DNA from: Candidatus Falkowiibacteriota bacterium
GTDB taxonomy: Archaea > Iainarchaeota > Iainarchaeia > Iainarchaeales > GCA-2688035
Length of the DNA stretch: 9,918 bases
Assembly: GCA_017610485.1 (NCBI GenBank)
Contig: JAFCBY010000049.1
Location: 1 to 9,918, forward strand
Direction of reading: 5' to 3'
Below are positions 1-5,567 of this stretch, in pieces (position 1 is the first letter of the stretch; each line of letters begins with the position of its first letter). A program made the translations under genes and the position numbers. The notes beneath the pieces were generated by a model. It did not search any database. It was not told the DNA's origin and worked only from the letters and a program-made list of their open reading frames with translations.

Positions 1-392
1 GACAGGAAGAACAGGCCAAGCGGAAGAAGAAAGCCCAGAAGGCGCATGTTGTCCTCCTGCTTTTTGGCCTCGAGCCTTTCCCTTTGCAGGATTCTCTTGC
101 CCTGCCCTGCCTTAACCGACAAAATCTTTGGGTTGTTCTGGTCAGCCTGATTTGGGTACACCAAAATATCGTGCAATTTGCTGACAGGCATTATTTCAGC
201 CATTGCCTGTGCAAGCATGCTCTTTCCTGTCCCAGGCAGGCCAATAAGCAAAACATTTCTCTTCTGGGCCGCGGCCTTTTTCAGAAGCTCTACAGATTTC
301 TCTTGCCCGATGACCTGGTCAATCATCCTCTTTGGAACAGGCACGGAAGCAGTGTTCTTTGCCCTGGAATCAGATTTTTTCGAGCCAGCCAT
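1..392 (-). CDS. lonB: Archaeal LonB-type membrane ATP-dependent protease, N-terminal part (truncated by window edge)
   Basis: The first 130 residues of an AAA+ Lon protease of the archaeal membrane type; the rest lies beyond base 1. LonB degrades misfolded and regulatory proteins at the inner face of the membrane using ATP. Visible are the PKRMIDQVIGQ stretch (about residues 20-30) typical of LonB before the ATPase core, and a Walker A motif GLPGTGKS at 51-58. Next comes a YPNQADQNNPKI segment like that of other LonB proteins. A hydrophobic run starts near residue 115 (RLLGFLLPLGLFFL), matching the membrane insert that LonB carries between Walker A and Walker B. The catalytic Ser-Lys domain is not in the window. 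The ATG at 392-390 is preceded by a TATA-like box at the leaderless distance. Family assignment is from recognised motifs and is firm; only completeness cannot be judged. Confidence 0.9.
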   Translation of the reverse strand, partial: MAGSKKSDSRAKNTASVPVPKRMIDQVIGQEKSVELLKKAAAQKRNVLLIGLPGTGKSMLAQAMAEIMPVSKLHDILVYPNQADQNNPKILSVKAGQGKRILQRERLEAKKQEDNMRLLGFLLPLGLFFL

Positions 393-418
393 ATTAATAC
401 ACTTATAGATTGTAAGGG

Positions 419-425
419 TTAAAAA
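419..425 (-). promoter_or_regulatory. TATA-like box for lonB
   Basis: Read on the minus strand this is TTTTTAA, lying 27-33 nt before the A of the lonB ATG at 392. That spacing fits a leaderless transcript. No Shine-Dalgarno site is seen before this ATG. A second AT-rich stretch (CTATAAG) lies too close to the start to serve if transcription begins at the ATG. Confidence 0.5.
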
Positions 426-448
426 GGCTATTGAAAACCTGAGGCGAA

Positions 449-1087
449 TCAGACTTTAAGCTTCTTGTAGGCAATGAAGGACAGGGCTCCAACCACCACC
501 ATTATTATTACTGCGAGCTCCACTGGCCCAAGATCTTGGCCTGGAGCAGGCTGTTGAGAGCCTGGCGGTACAAGCTGCCCGTTGCCTGAAGGACCAGGCC
601 TTGGGGGAGCCGGCCCTGACTCAGAGCATTCAACTGTTTCCTCAAGCCATTGGAAGTCATTCCCTGGGCACAGGCCCTCATAACCTGGAGCCCATCCCTC
701 TGGAAAGCTTCCGCATTTTGTGATGTCTTGGACAAAAGCGCACTTGCGCCCTGCCTTATTTATTACAAGGTTTCTGCAGTCCCCCAAGTCGGAAAGGCCA
801 GCAGTACAACAAGCCTCTACCTGGATTGCCTCACAGTAGACTTCAACCGGAATCTCGACACCCATGTCAGGCCAGTCCACGCATTGGCCAAACTCTGATT
901 CCAAAATAACGCGCAGGTTTGTTGGAAGCTCGCACCTGAAGCAGTCGCCGCCAAACCGGACACTGAAACATTCGCCATTGTCCTCGTCTATGACAAAGAT
1001 TATCTCAGGCTCGGTCATGGGCTGGGCAGAGGCAAAGCCTGAGAGAAGCACCATGTACAAAACCAGAAAAGCAACCCTTGCAGCCAT
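449..1087 (-). CDS. Secreted cysteine-rich surface protein with C-terminal membrane anchor (unknown family)
   Basis: I do not recognise a named family. The 212-residue product starts with a signal peptide (hydrophobic about 5-20, likely cleavage after ASAQ or nearby). An ectodomain with twelve cysteines follows (residues 40, 49, 52, 69, 85, 93, 94, 104, 116, 125, 140, 154), an even number that suggests disulfides. A Pro/Gly-rich linker spans about 157-186. A final hydrophobic helix (about 188-207) ends in a basic tail, KKLKV, placing the ectodomain outside the cell. The reading frame runs upstream to an ATG at 1108, but I chose 1087 because a TATAAATA box lies 27-34 nt before it and the signal peptide begins cleanly there. 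The gene is divergent from tRNase Z and tandem with lonB, 56 nt upstream of it, which has its own promoter. Topology is well supported; function is open. Confidence 0.8.
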   Translation of the reverse strand: MAARVAFLVLYMVLLSGFASAQPMTEPEIIFVIDEDNGECFSVRFGGDCFRCELPTNLRVILESEFGQCVDWPDMGVEIPVEVYCEAIQVEACCTAGLSDLGDCRNLVINKAGRKCAFVQDITKCGSFPEGWAPGYEGLCPGNDFQWLEETVECSESGPAPPRPGPSGNGQLVPPGSQQPAPGQDLGPVELAVIIMVVVGALSFIAYKKLKV

Positions 1088-1113
1088 TTCAGAAAAATAA
1101 TAAGGCATTCAGG

Positions 1114-1121
1114 TATTTATA
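1114..1121 (-). promoter_or_regulatory. TATA box of the Cys-rich surface protein gene
   Basis: TATAAATA on the minus strand, 27-34 nt before the ATG at 1087 but only 6-13 nt before the upstream in-frame ATG at 1108. The position decides for the shorter start and a leaderless message. It sits back to back with the tRNase Z promoter. Confidence 0.65.
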
Positions 1122-1148
1122 GATTGCCTCGCCTTGAAAAAGCGATAA

Positions 1149-1156
1149 TTTAAATA
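1149..1156 (+). promoter_or_regulatory. TATA box of tRNase Z
   Basis: TTTAAATA, a near-ideal archaeal TATA box, at 24-31 nt before the ATG at 1180. It supports leaderless transcription and start selection at 1180 rather than the in-frame TTG at 1168. Confidence 0.7.
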
Positions 1157-1179
1157 TTTGCAGGCAGTTGTTCTTTACT

Positions 1180-2088
1180 ATGTCAATCAGATTGGTTGTT
1201 CTGGGAACAAGCTGTTCAAACCCTACGGTGGACAGGAATTTGACAGCCATCGGCCTGCGCTTTGAGGGAAACTGGCTTCTGTTTGATTGCCCTGAGGGAA
1301 CCCAAAGGCAGATGATGAAGGCAAACGTTTCCTACATGAGGGTTGACTCAATCTTCCTCAGCCACTTTCACGCAGACCACGTGCTTGGCCTGCCTGGCTT
1401 AATTGCCACAATGGCAATGCATGGAAGGGATGCCCCCCTGAACGTGTTTGGGCCAAAGGGAACCAAGAAGGAGATTGAAAAGGTAATGGACCTGGCACTG
1501 ATGAAAAAAAACTTTGAAATCCGCGTTAAGGAGGTTTCCTCAGGCCTGGTTACAAAGAGGGACAAGTACTCTGTTTCAGCCGTTCCGCTCAAGCACACTG
1601 CAAAGTGCCTGGGATATGTGTTCAAGGAAAAGGACAAGGAAGGAACCTTTCAAAGGGAGAAGGCACTGAAGTTGGGGATTCCGGAGGGGCCGCTTTGGAG
1701 CCAGCTCCAACAGGGCAAGAAGGTAAAGGCCGGGAAAAAGGAGTTCAGGCCAGAGCAGGTAATGGACTACGGCAAGGGAAGGCCTGGAAAAAAGATCTCC
1801 ATTGTGATGGACACCCTGCCCTCAGACTCATACTTTGACGAGATAAGGGACTCAGACGTCCTGGTGCACGAGGCGGCCTTTTTGGACAAGCATATCTCAA
1901 GGGCAAAGGAGACAAGGCACTCAACTGCAAAGCAGGCGGCCTGGGTCGCCTCACAAACAGGCGCCAAGAAGCTCGTGATTGTGCACATCTCACCCCGCTA
2001 TAAAAAGAACTCGCTTGTGGAGAACGAGGCAAGGCAGGAGTTCGGCAACGTGGTTGTTCCAAAGGACTTGGAAGAGATAGAGGTTTGA
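1180..2088 (+). CDS. rnz: Ribonuclease Z (tRNA 3'-end processing endonuclease)
   Basis: A 302-residue short-form tRNase Z of the metallo-beta-lactamase fold, which cuts the 3' trailer from tRNA precursors in the cytoplasm so that CCA can be added or exposed. All expected metal-site motifs are visible: H62-x-H64-x-D66-H67 (SHFHADH), H139 in PLKHTAKCLGY, D211 in IVMDT, and H269 in VHISPRY, plus the HEAAF (230-234) and H247-S-T-A motifs. The LGIPEGPLWSQL stretch (165-176) and the GTSCSNPTVDRN start also match the family. Length is usual for archaeal and bacterial short forms. The ATG at 1180 is chosen because of the TATA box 24-31 nt upstream; the TTG four codons earlier is less likely. The gene stands alone on this strand and converges on the next minus-strand gene. 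Nothing essential is missing. Confidence 0.95.
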   Translation: MSIRLVVLGTSCSNPTVDRNLTAIGLRFEGNWLLFDCPEGTQRQMMKANVSYMRVDSIFLSHFHADHVLGLPGLIATMAMHGRDAPLNVFGPKGTKKEIEKVMDLALMKKNFEIRVKEVSSGLVTKRDKYSVSAVPLKHTAKCLGYVFKEKDKEGTFQREKALKLGIPEGPLWSQLQQGKKVKAGKKEFRPEQVMDYGKGRPGKKISIVMDTLPSDSYFDEIRDSDVLVHEAAFLDKHISRAKETRHSTAKQAAWVASQTGAKKLVIVHISPRYKKNSLVENEARQEFGNVVVPKDLEEIEV

Positions 2089-2106
2089 TTTTCAGGATTC
2101 CAAAGT

Positions 2107-2124
2107 AATTGGAAGAATTGGAAG
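2107..2124. repeat. Two tandem copies of a 9-bp unit
   Basis: AATTGGAAG occurs twice in a row in the 70-bp gap between the convergent tRNase Z gene and the surface-protein gene. Two copies of a 9-mer may be chance or slippage. No clear terminator hairpin is seen in this gap. Confidence 0.5.
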
Positions 2125-2158
2125 TGTAAAAACCGCTTGCCTGTTTAGCAGAAGGAAA

Positions 2159-2680
2159 TTATTCATACACCCAAATACGTACCCTGACGCTATCGACATA
2201 AAGATCCGAGTCTCCCCTACGAACCTTTATTTGATTTGCAGTTAGTGCACTCCAGGCGGCTCCTTGCATACCAGGCCATACACTATTAAGGCCATAAACG
2301 TAGTTATGAATATTGTCAGTGGCCATCCGTTTAAATGTCAGGTCAACAACATAATTGTCTCGGTTACCGCCAAGGCCATGTGTTAAAGTTATAGTTGTGC
2401 CTTTGCCAATAGCTACCCATCCGCTATCATAATTTGGAGTTGGAAATCCTTTATAGCTTTTAATCTCATTGTCCAAGACATCTATATCGCCGCTTACAGA
2501 TATGTTTCCCGGTATTGGGTTTGCCCAGTCTATTTCATCCACTGAGTGGCCCATTGTTGCCGGTAGACCCGGCCCTGGCACGGCGTTGTAGGCTGTCACC
2601 ACGCTTATTGCTATCACTATGGCTGTGAATAGAAGGAGGAATGCAAGCTGCCTGTCACCAGGGTTTATTTCTAGCTTCAT
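2159..2680 (-). CDS. N-terminally anchored surface protein with a THGLGG/YVVDL/VRVRIWV beta domain
   Basis: A 173-residue product with a single hydrophobic anchor at about residues 11-31, followed by an extracellular part. A GHSVDEIDWA segment (44-53) and an NISVSGDIDV stretch look like the stalk or repeat sequence of tail-fibre or adhesin-like proteins. The C-terminal part (about 84-173) contains DSGWVAI, THGLGG (100-105), NYVVDL (109-114) and VRVRIWV (165-171). From memory, this pattern resembles an H-lectin-like beta domain in archaeal and bacterial surface proteins, so a carbohydrate-binding or adhesion role is possible but unproven. The start is set at ATG 2680; an in-frame TTG at 2689 is the alternative. 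Codon choice looks less biased than in neighbours (CGT, GTA and ATA used often by eye), which could hint at transfer. Confidence 0.75.
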   Translation of the reverse strand: MKLEINPGDRQLAFLLLFTAIVIAISVVTAYNAVPGPGLPATMGHSVDEIDWANPIPGNISVSGDIDVLDNEIKSYKGFPTPNYDSGWVAIGKGTTITLTHGLGGNRDNYVVDLTFKRMATDNIHNYVYGLNSVWPGMQGAAWSALTANQIKVRRGDSDLYVDSVRVRIWVYE

Positions 2681-2700
2681 GGGAAACAATTGCTTTTTGG

Positions 2701-2720
2701 GATATTTTACTCTTTATTTA
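2701..2720 (-). promoter_or_regulatory. AT-rich promoter of the anchored surface protein
   Basis: On the minus strand this holds TAAATAAA (2720-2713) and TAAAATA (2709-2703). The second lies 23-29 nt before the ATG at 2680. The first lies 24-31 nt before the TTG at 2689. The box in use cannot be decided by eye. Confidence 0.4.
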
Positions 2721-2732
2721 AGGCAACCCTAA

Positions 2733-2766
2733 TATTTAAACCTTGCCAAACCCTAACCTTTAGGAG
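2733..2766 (+). promoter_or_regulatory. TATA box and Shine-Dalgarno site of the nucleotidyltransferase gene
   Basis: TATTTAAA (2733-2740) is followed by AGGAG at 2762-2766, eight bases before the ATG at 2775. With transcription starting about 26 nt after the TATA centre, the message would have a short leader of roughly 12-15 nt that includes the ribosome site. This is one of the few clearly SD-led starts in the window. Confidence 0.55.
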
Positions 2767-2774
2767 AAAAAAAC

Positions 2775-3464
2775 ATGAAAGCGGTTGTTTTGGCGGCAGG
2801 CCTTGGAAAGAGAATGAGGTCCTTGACAAAGGATAAGCCAAAGGCCCTTGTTGAGCTGAATGGAAAGCCCTTGCTTCAGCACGTTTTGGAATCTTTGGAA
2901 AAGGCCGGCGTTAAGGAAGTGCTGATAGTTGTTGGCTTCAAGGGCAGGCTTGTCAGGAAAAAGTTTGGAAAGCAGTTTGGAAAGATTAAACTGAGTTATG
3001 TGACGCAGCGAATTCCGATGGGGACCGCGCACGCTGTCCTGAAGGCAAGGGGCAAGGTTAAGGGCAGGTTTTTGGTTGGGAGCTGCGACGTTGTTGTTGA
3101 GCCAGGGCTTTGGAAAAGGCTTTGGGCAAAAAAGGGATTTGACGCGGTTGTTGCCCTGCGCCCTGAAAAGAACCCTGAAAAGTTTGGCGTTGCCCTGGTA
3201 AAGGGAAAAAAGCTCATGCAGCTGGTGGAAAAGCCGGGGAGAAAAATTGGAAGCGATTTGGTCAATGCAGGGGCATACTCTTTTTCGCAGAAAATCTTTC
3301 CCGCGCTGGTGGAAACAAGGGTTAGCCGCAGGGGCGAGTTTGAGATAACTGATTCAATCAACATTCTGGCCGCGGGGGAAAAGACAGGATTTGTTGAATA
3401 CAGGGGAAAATGCCTGGATATTGGCAGCAGAGAAGACTTGAAAAACGCAAAGGAAAAAAAATAA
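2775..3464 (+). CDS. Sugar-phosphate nucleotidyltransferase (NTP_transferase family)
   Basis: A 229-residue single-domain enzyme of the NTP_transferase family, which joins a nucleoside triphosphate to a sugar 1-phosphate to give an NDP-sugar and pyrophosphate. This supplies glycan or glycolipid synthesis in the cytoplasm. The signature LAAGLGKRM (6-14) followed by DKPKAL (20-25) forms the NTP site. QRIPMGTAHA (78-87) matches the base-binding Q..P.GTA stretch. D105 in GSCDVVV is the likely metal ligand, where many relatives have G-D-x or G-x-D. VEKP (near 155) and VNAGAYSFS follow as usual. There is no C-terminal beta-helix, unlike GlmU or archaeal bifunctional enzymes, so only the transferase step is present. 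Substrate (glucose, mannose or another sugar; UTP, dTTP or GTP) cannot be told. AGGAG eight bases upstream fixes the start. A small lipoprotein gene follows after 26 nt. Confidence 0.88.
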   Translation: MKAVVLAAGLGKRMRSLTKDKPKALVELNGKPLLQHVLESLEKAGVKEVLIVVGFKGRLVRKKFGKQFGKIKLSYVTQRIPMGTAHAVLKARGKVKGRFLVGSCDVVVEPGLWKRLWAKKGFDAVVALRPEKNPEKFGVALVKGKKLMQLVEKPGRKIGSDLVNAGAYSFSQKIFPALVETRVSRRGEFEITDSINILAAGEKTGFVEYRGKCLDIGSREDLKNAKEKK

Positions 3465-3490
3465 AAGCCTGGAAAGCCTCTATTAGAAAA

Positions 3491-3820
3491 ATGAAACAAA
3501 CCCTATTTTTCCCGCTGGCGGCTGCTTTGGTTCTGCTAAGCGGATGCGTTTTAACTTCAGAGATGACTGAGAATGCGACCGCCTGCCAGTTTGACCAGGA
3601 CTGTGTTGGCATAACCAGTGATGGTGAGAGCATGTGCGTTGGAAGCCACTGGCTGAACCTGGTTAGAACCGCCCAGGTGGAGGAAAGCATAGTGGAAGTG
3701 GATGAAGGCGTTGAATGCCAGTGCATTAAGTTCCTAAATGAATCCGAGGAAAGGGTTTTTGGGAGCAGACTGGGAGAAATTATTGGATTGAGCTATGGAA
3801 AATACTGTGAGGAAAAGTAG
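3491..3820 (+). CDS. Small cysteine-rich lipoprotein
   Basis: A 109-residue protein with a hydrophobic N-terminus (about 4-18) ending in a lipobox-like LSGC, with Cys19 the predicted lipidated residue. It is therefore likely anchored on the outer face of the membrane. The mature part has six further cysteines (32, 38, 49, 76, 78, 106), including CQFDQDC and CQC. This spacing recalls small secreted Cys-rich proteins in archaeal and bacterial genomes whose function is not known to me. The open frame extends upstream to an ATG at 3410 inside the previous gene, but that start would put a basic 27-residue tail before the signal sequence and is rejected. No Shine-Dalgarno site or good TATA box precedes 3491, so cotranscription with the nucleotidyltransferase is likely. 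Confidence 0.8.
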   Translation: MKQTLFFPLAAALVLLSGCVLTSEMTENATACQFDQDCVGITSDGESMCVGSHWLNLVRTAQVEESIVEVDEGVECQCIKFLNESEERVFGSRLGEIIGLSYGKYCEEK

Positions 3821-3832
3821 GCTCTGGGAAGG

Positions 3833-3840
3833 TTTAAATA
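3833..3840 (+). promoter_or_regulatory. TATA box of the 63-residue membrane protein gene
   Basis: TTTAAATA lies 24-31 nt before the ATG at 3864, the same box and spacing as before tRNase Z. It sets the start at 3864 and rejects the in-frame ATG at 3795, which lies inside the lipoprotein gene and upstream of the box. Confidence 0.75.
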
Positions 3841-3863
3841 GCTGTTTTCACATTAACTTGTTT

Positions 3864-4055
3864 ATGCGCTTTATTGAGGCATTTGTTGGATTGATGGCAT
3901 TGGGCATTGGAATGATTTTTGCCGCATTTAACTTTGTCATGCACTGGTTTGCACAGGCAGCCATGCTCTGGGGCGCAGCTGTTTTGATTGGGCTAGACGT
4001 GTTTGCACTGCTTGTGTGGTTTGTGAACTGGAAGTACTATCCTGAGCAGAAGTAG
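3864..4055 (+). CDS. Two-helix small membrane protein (63 aa), unknown function
   Basis: I do not recognise it. The product has two hydrophobic segments, about residues 5-25 and 30-54, joined by a short NFVMHWF turn. The tail is aromatic and basic (WKYYPEQK), which suggests the C-terminus faces the cytoplasm. The reading frame extends back to 3795, which would add 23 polar residues and overlap the lipoprotein gene. The TATA box at 3833-3840 lies downstream of that ATG and at the exact leaderless distance from 3864, so the short form is preferred. A T-run follows the stop. It resembles the small members of the array at 6372-8065 only in size and topology; I see no shared motif. Confidence 0.75.
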   Translation: MRFIEAFVGLMALGIGMIFAAFNFVMHWFAQAAMLWGAAVLIGLDVFALLVWFVNWKYYPEQK

Positions 4056-4069
4056 ATGAGAAGCGCTAA

Positions 4070-4076
4070 TTTTTTT
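4070..4076 (+). terminator. Oligo-T terminator
   Basis: Seven T residues start 14 bases after the stop of the 63-residue membrane protein gene, just after an AGCGCT palindrome. Archaeal RNA polymerase commonly terminates at such T-runs. It sits at the convergence with the peptidase gene. Confidence 0.5.
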
Positions 4077-4080
4077 CGCA

Positions 4081-4716
4081 TTAATCCATCTTGCCAAGCA
4101 CTAGTACAATAGTGTTGTCTGCTCCATTTGCATTCCAGGCTTCTATAAAAGTTTGTTTTGGCACTTTCTTGTTTGCTTCAGGATTCTTTGGGCCTGGTTC
4201 GTGGTAGAAGACACTTGGGTTGTCAAAACCTGTTACTATAACAAAATGCCCTTGATACAATCCCTCTTTGCCAACAAGCTTATTGTGGTCTATTAGCATC
4301 AACGGCAGGCGGCCTTGTTCAATGTGAGATTCTACCTCCCCAAAAGACAATTTTCTCTTTTCAAAAAGGCCTTGCCTCAAAACCCTCTTTATTGCTTCCA
4401 TTACAACAGGCAAATTAGAGAACTTCAAAATTTTGTCTGCGTCCTTTCCATATTGCTTCCGGATAAAGGGTTCGCCTTGCAGGAATGGTTCCAGATCCAA
4501 CTTTGAGTAAAATTTTACCTTTAGCCCTAAATCGTGCAAAACAGTTACAATTTGAGAAGTCCAAGTCCACAACCCTGTTTCTCTCCCAGTAAGCCTGTCA
4601 AGCTCCTCAAGAGAAATCTCTTTGTCAAGAAAATGCTTCAATGCAGACTGCATGGCAACCTGCATGCACTGGTTTCCATCCCCACTGTTTTCGTAAAAAG
4701 GCACTTGGAGCAGCAT
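4081..4716 (-). CDS. C39-like cysteine peptidase (papain-like fold), cytoplasmic
   Basis: A 211-residue protein resembling the peptidase C39-like family. It opens with QVPFYEN and an N-terminal helix DGNQCMQVAMQSAL carrying the likely nucleophile Cys17. A GHFVIVTGF strand carries the likely catalytic His157. The next strand reads FYHEPGP, where relatives usually have D-P, so Glu173 may replace the usual acidic or polar partner. About 130 residues of helical insert lie between Cys and His, with DRLTGRETGLWTWTS typical of this group. There is no signal peptide or membrane helix, so it should act inside the cell, on an unknown peptide substrate. The start is set at ATG 4716 because ATTTAAGTA sits 24-32 nt upstream; the longer in-frame TTG start is rejected. 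It lies directly downstream of the UPF0173 gene on the same strand but appears to have its own promoter. Confidence 0.8.
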   Translation of the reverse strand: MLLQVPFYENSGDGNQCMQVAMQSALKHFLDKEISLEELDRLTGRETGLWTWTSQIVTVLHDLGLKVKFYSKLDLEPFLQGEPFIRKQYGKDADKILKFSNLPVVMEAIKRVLRQGLFEKRKLSFGEVESHIEQGRLPLMLIDHNKLVGKEGLYQGHFVIVTGFDNPSVFYHEPGPKNPEANKKVPKQTFIEAWNANGADNTIVLVLGKMD

Positions 4717-4738
4717 ACAAAACCACAAACAAAAGATT

Positions 4739-5428
4739 TTACTTAAATGAAAAGGTCTGCCCTGGCTTCAGGATGACCGGCTTTGTTTTGAGAATGCTTT
4801 TCTCAATCTTTTGCTTGAACTCCCCGGGATCCTGCAAAATCATCTTGAAGGTATTGTAGTGCATTGGAATTGCAAACTTTGGCTTCATTGTTTTTACGGC
4901 ACGGACTGCATCAACACAGTCCATTGTGTAGGTTCCACCAATTGGCAAAATCGCGATGTCAGGCTTTAGTTCCGAGAAGTGGTCTGTCAGGGCTGTATCC
5001 CCCGAGTGAAAGACGCTTTTTCCCCCGTGCTCCAAAAGAAATCCAAGGGGATAAAATGCCTGTGGGTGGTGGGCCGGAATTGCCTTTATTTCAACACCCC
5101 TGACGGAAATTGTTTGGTGCATTTTTATCGGGTGCACAAACCTCTTTCCAAGGCTTAGCTGCTGCAAAATTTGCTCTGATGCAACAACACAGCTGTTGTC
5201 CCTGATTGCAATATTCTCGACAAACTTCTTGTCAAAGTGGTCAAAGTGCTCGTGCGTCACAAGAATCAGAGCAATATCCCTCAAATCCTTTTCCTTTGCG
5301 GCGCAGGACACAAGCCTTGCAAAGGCAGGGTCCTTGCATTCATTAGAGAGATAGGGGTCAATCAGGATATTTCTGCCGGGAAAACCCACCTTGAAAAAGC
5401 TATGACCAAAATACTGAACCGAAACCAC
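4739..5428 (-). CDS. UPF0173-type metal-dependent hydrolase (metallo-beta-lactamase fold)
   Basis: A 229-residue protein of the UPF0173/UlaG-like branch of the metallo-beta-lactamase superfamily. It is a probable cytoplasmic hydrolase with unknown substrate; only the fold and metal site are known for most members. Visible are FGHSFFKV (7-14), LIDPYLS (22-28), the metal motif H59-x-H61-x-D63-H64 (THEHFDH), PAHHP, the SGDT stretch and IPMHYNTF near the end, as in the family. The start is a GTG at 5428; an in-frame stop lies just upstream and the ATG at 5441 is out of frame. Homologues begin a few residues before the GHS motif, which agrees. A TTTAAAAC box 34-41 nt upstream gives a short leader of about ten bases. 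The C39-like peptidase lies immediately downstream. Confidence 0.88.
   Translation of the reverse strand: MVSVQYFGHSFFKVGFPGRNILIDPYLSNECKDPAFARLVSCAAKEKDLRDIALILVTHEHFDHFDKKFVENIAIRDNSCVVASEQILQQLSLGKRFVHPIKMHQTISVRGVEIKAIPAHHPQAFYPLGFLLEHGGKSVFHSGDTALTDHFSELKPDIAILPIGGTYTMDCVDAVRAVKTMKPKFAIPMHYNTFKMILQDPGEFKQKIEKSILKTKPVILKPGQTFSFK
4740..4748 (-). promoter_or_regulatory. TATA box of the C39-like peptidase, overlapping the end of the upstream gene
   Basis: ATTTAAGTA on the minus strand, 24-32 nt before the ATG at 4716. It covers the stop and last codons of the UPF0173 gene (stop at 4741-4739). The peptidase can thus be transcribed separately although the genes are nearly contiguous. Confidence 0.55.
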
Positions 5429-5461
5429 GCCACTCTACCATAAAAATTCACTCGGAAAGAG

Positions 5462-5469
5462 GTTTTAAA
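5462..5469 (-). promoter_or_regulatory. TATA box of the UPF0173 gene
   Basis: TTTAAAAC on the minus strand. Transcription would start near 5439, leaving a leader of about ten bases before the GTG at 5428. The box lies largely inside the left copy of the 25-bp repeat (5465-5489), which suggests the repeat could act as an operator. Confidence 0.45.
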
Positions 5470-5489
5470 GCGACCAGTTCCCCATTCAA
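5465..5489. repeat. Imperfect 25-bp direct repeat, left copy (operator candidate)
   Basis: TTAAAGC, six variable bases ending in CAG, then TTCCCCATTCAA. The second copy begins exactly 36 bp further on. This copy covers most of the UPF0173 TATA box. Two copies in a divergent promoter region suggest a regulator site. An alternative is a small duplication without function. Confidence 0.6.
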
Positions 5490-5500
5490 CGGAAAGATGC

Positions 5501-5525
5501 TTAAAGCCAGCAGTTTCCCCATTAA
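5501..5525. repeat. Imperfect 25-bp direct repeat, right copy (operator candidate)
   Basis: TTAAAGC, then CAGCAG, TTT and CCCCATTAA. It matches the left copy over TTAAAGC, CAG and TTCCCCATT with a one-base shift. It ends about nine bases before the AT-rich promoter of the rightward gene. Confidence 0.6.
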
Positions 5526-5533
5526 GAAAAGAA

Positions 5534-5543
5534 TAATAAATAA
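5534..5543 (+). promoter_or_regulatory. AT-rich TATA-like box of the secreted anchored protein gene
   Basis: TAATAAATAA, 25-34 nt before the ATG at 5568. A second AT-rich stretch, TTAATATAAT (5551-5560), is too close to the start. No convincing Shine-Dalgarno site is seen, so a leaderless message is likely. Confidence 0.45.
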
Positions 5544-5567
5544 GAAACGGTTAATATAATAGGAATT

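Noticed and set aside
84..422. Plus-strand open frames of 112 and 76 codons near the left edge
   Set aside because: They are antisense to the LonB start, whose Walker A motif and family-specific N-terminus are unmistakable.
1745..2062. Minus-strand open frame of 105 codons
   Set aside because: It is antisense to conserved motifs IV-V of tRNase Z and has an Arg/Pro-rich shadow composition.
3410..3490. Upstream extension of the lipoprotein gene
   Set aside because: It overlaps the nucleotidyltransferase and would place 27 mostly basic residues before the signal sequence.
5465..5525. CRISPR or attachment-site reading of the repeats
   Set aside because: Only two imperfect copies, a spacer of about 11 bases between them, no cas genes and no integrase nearby.
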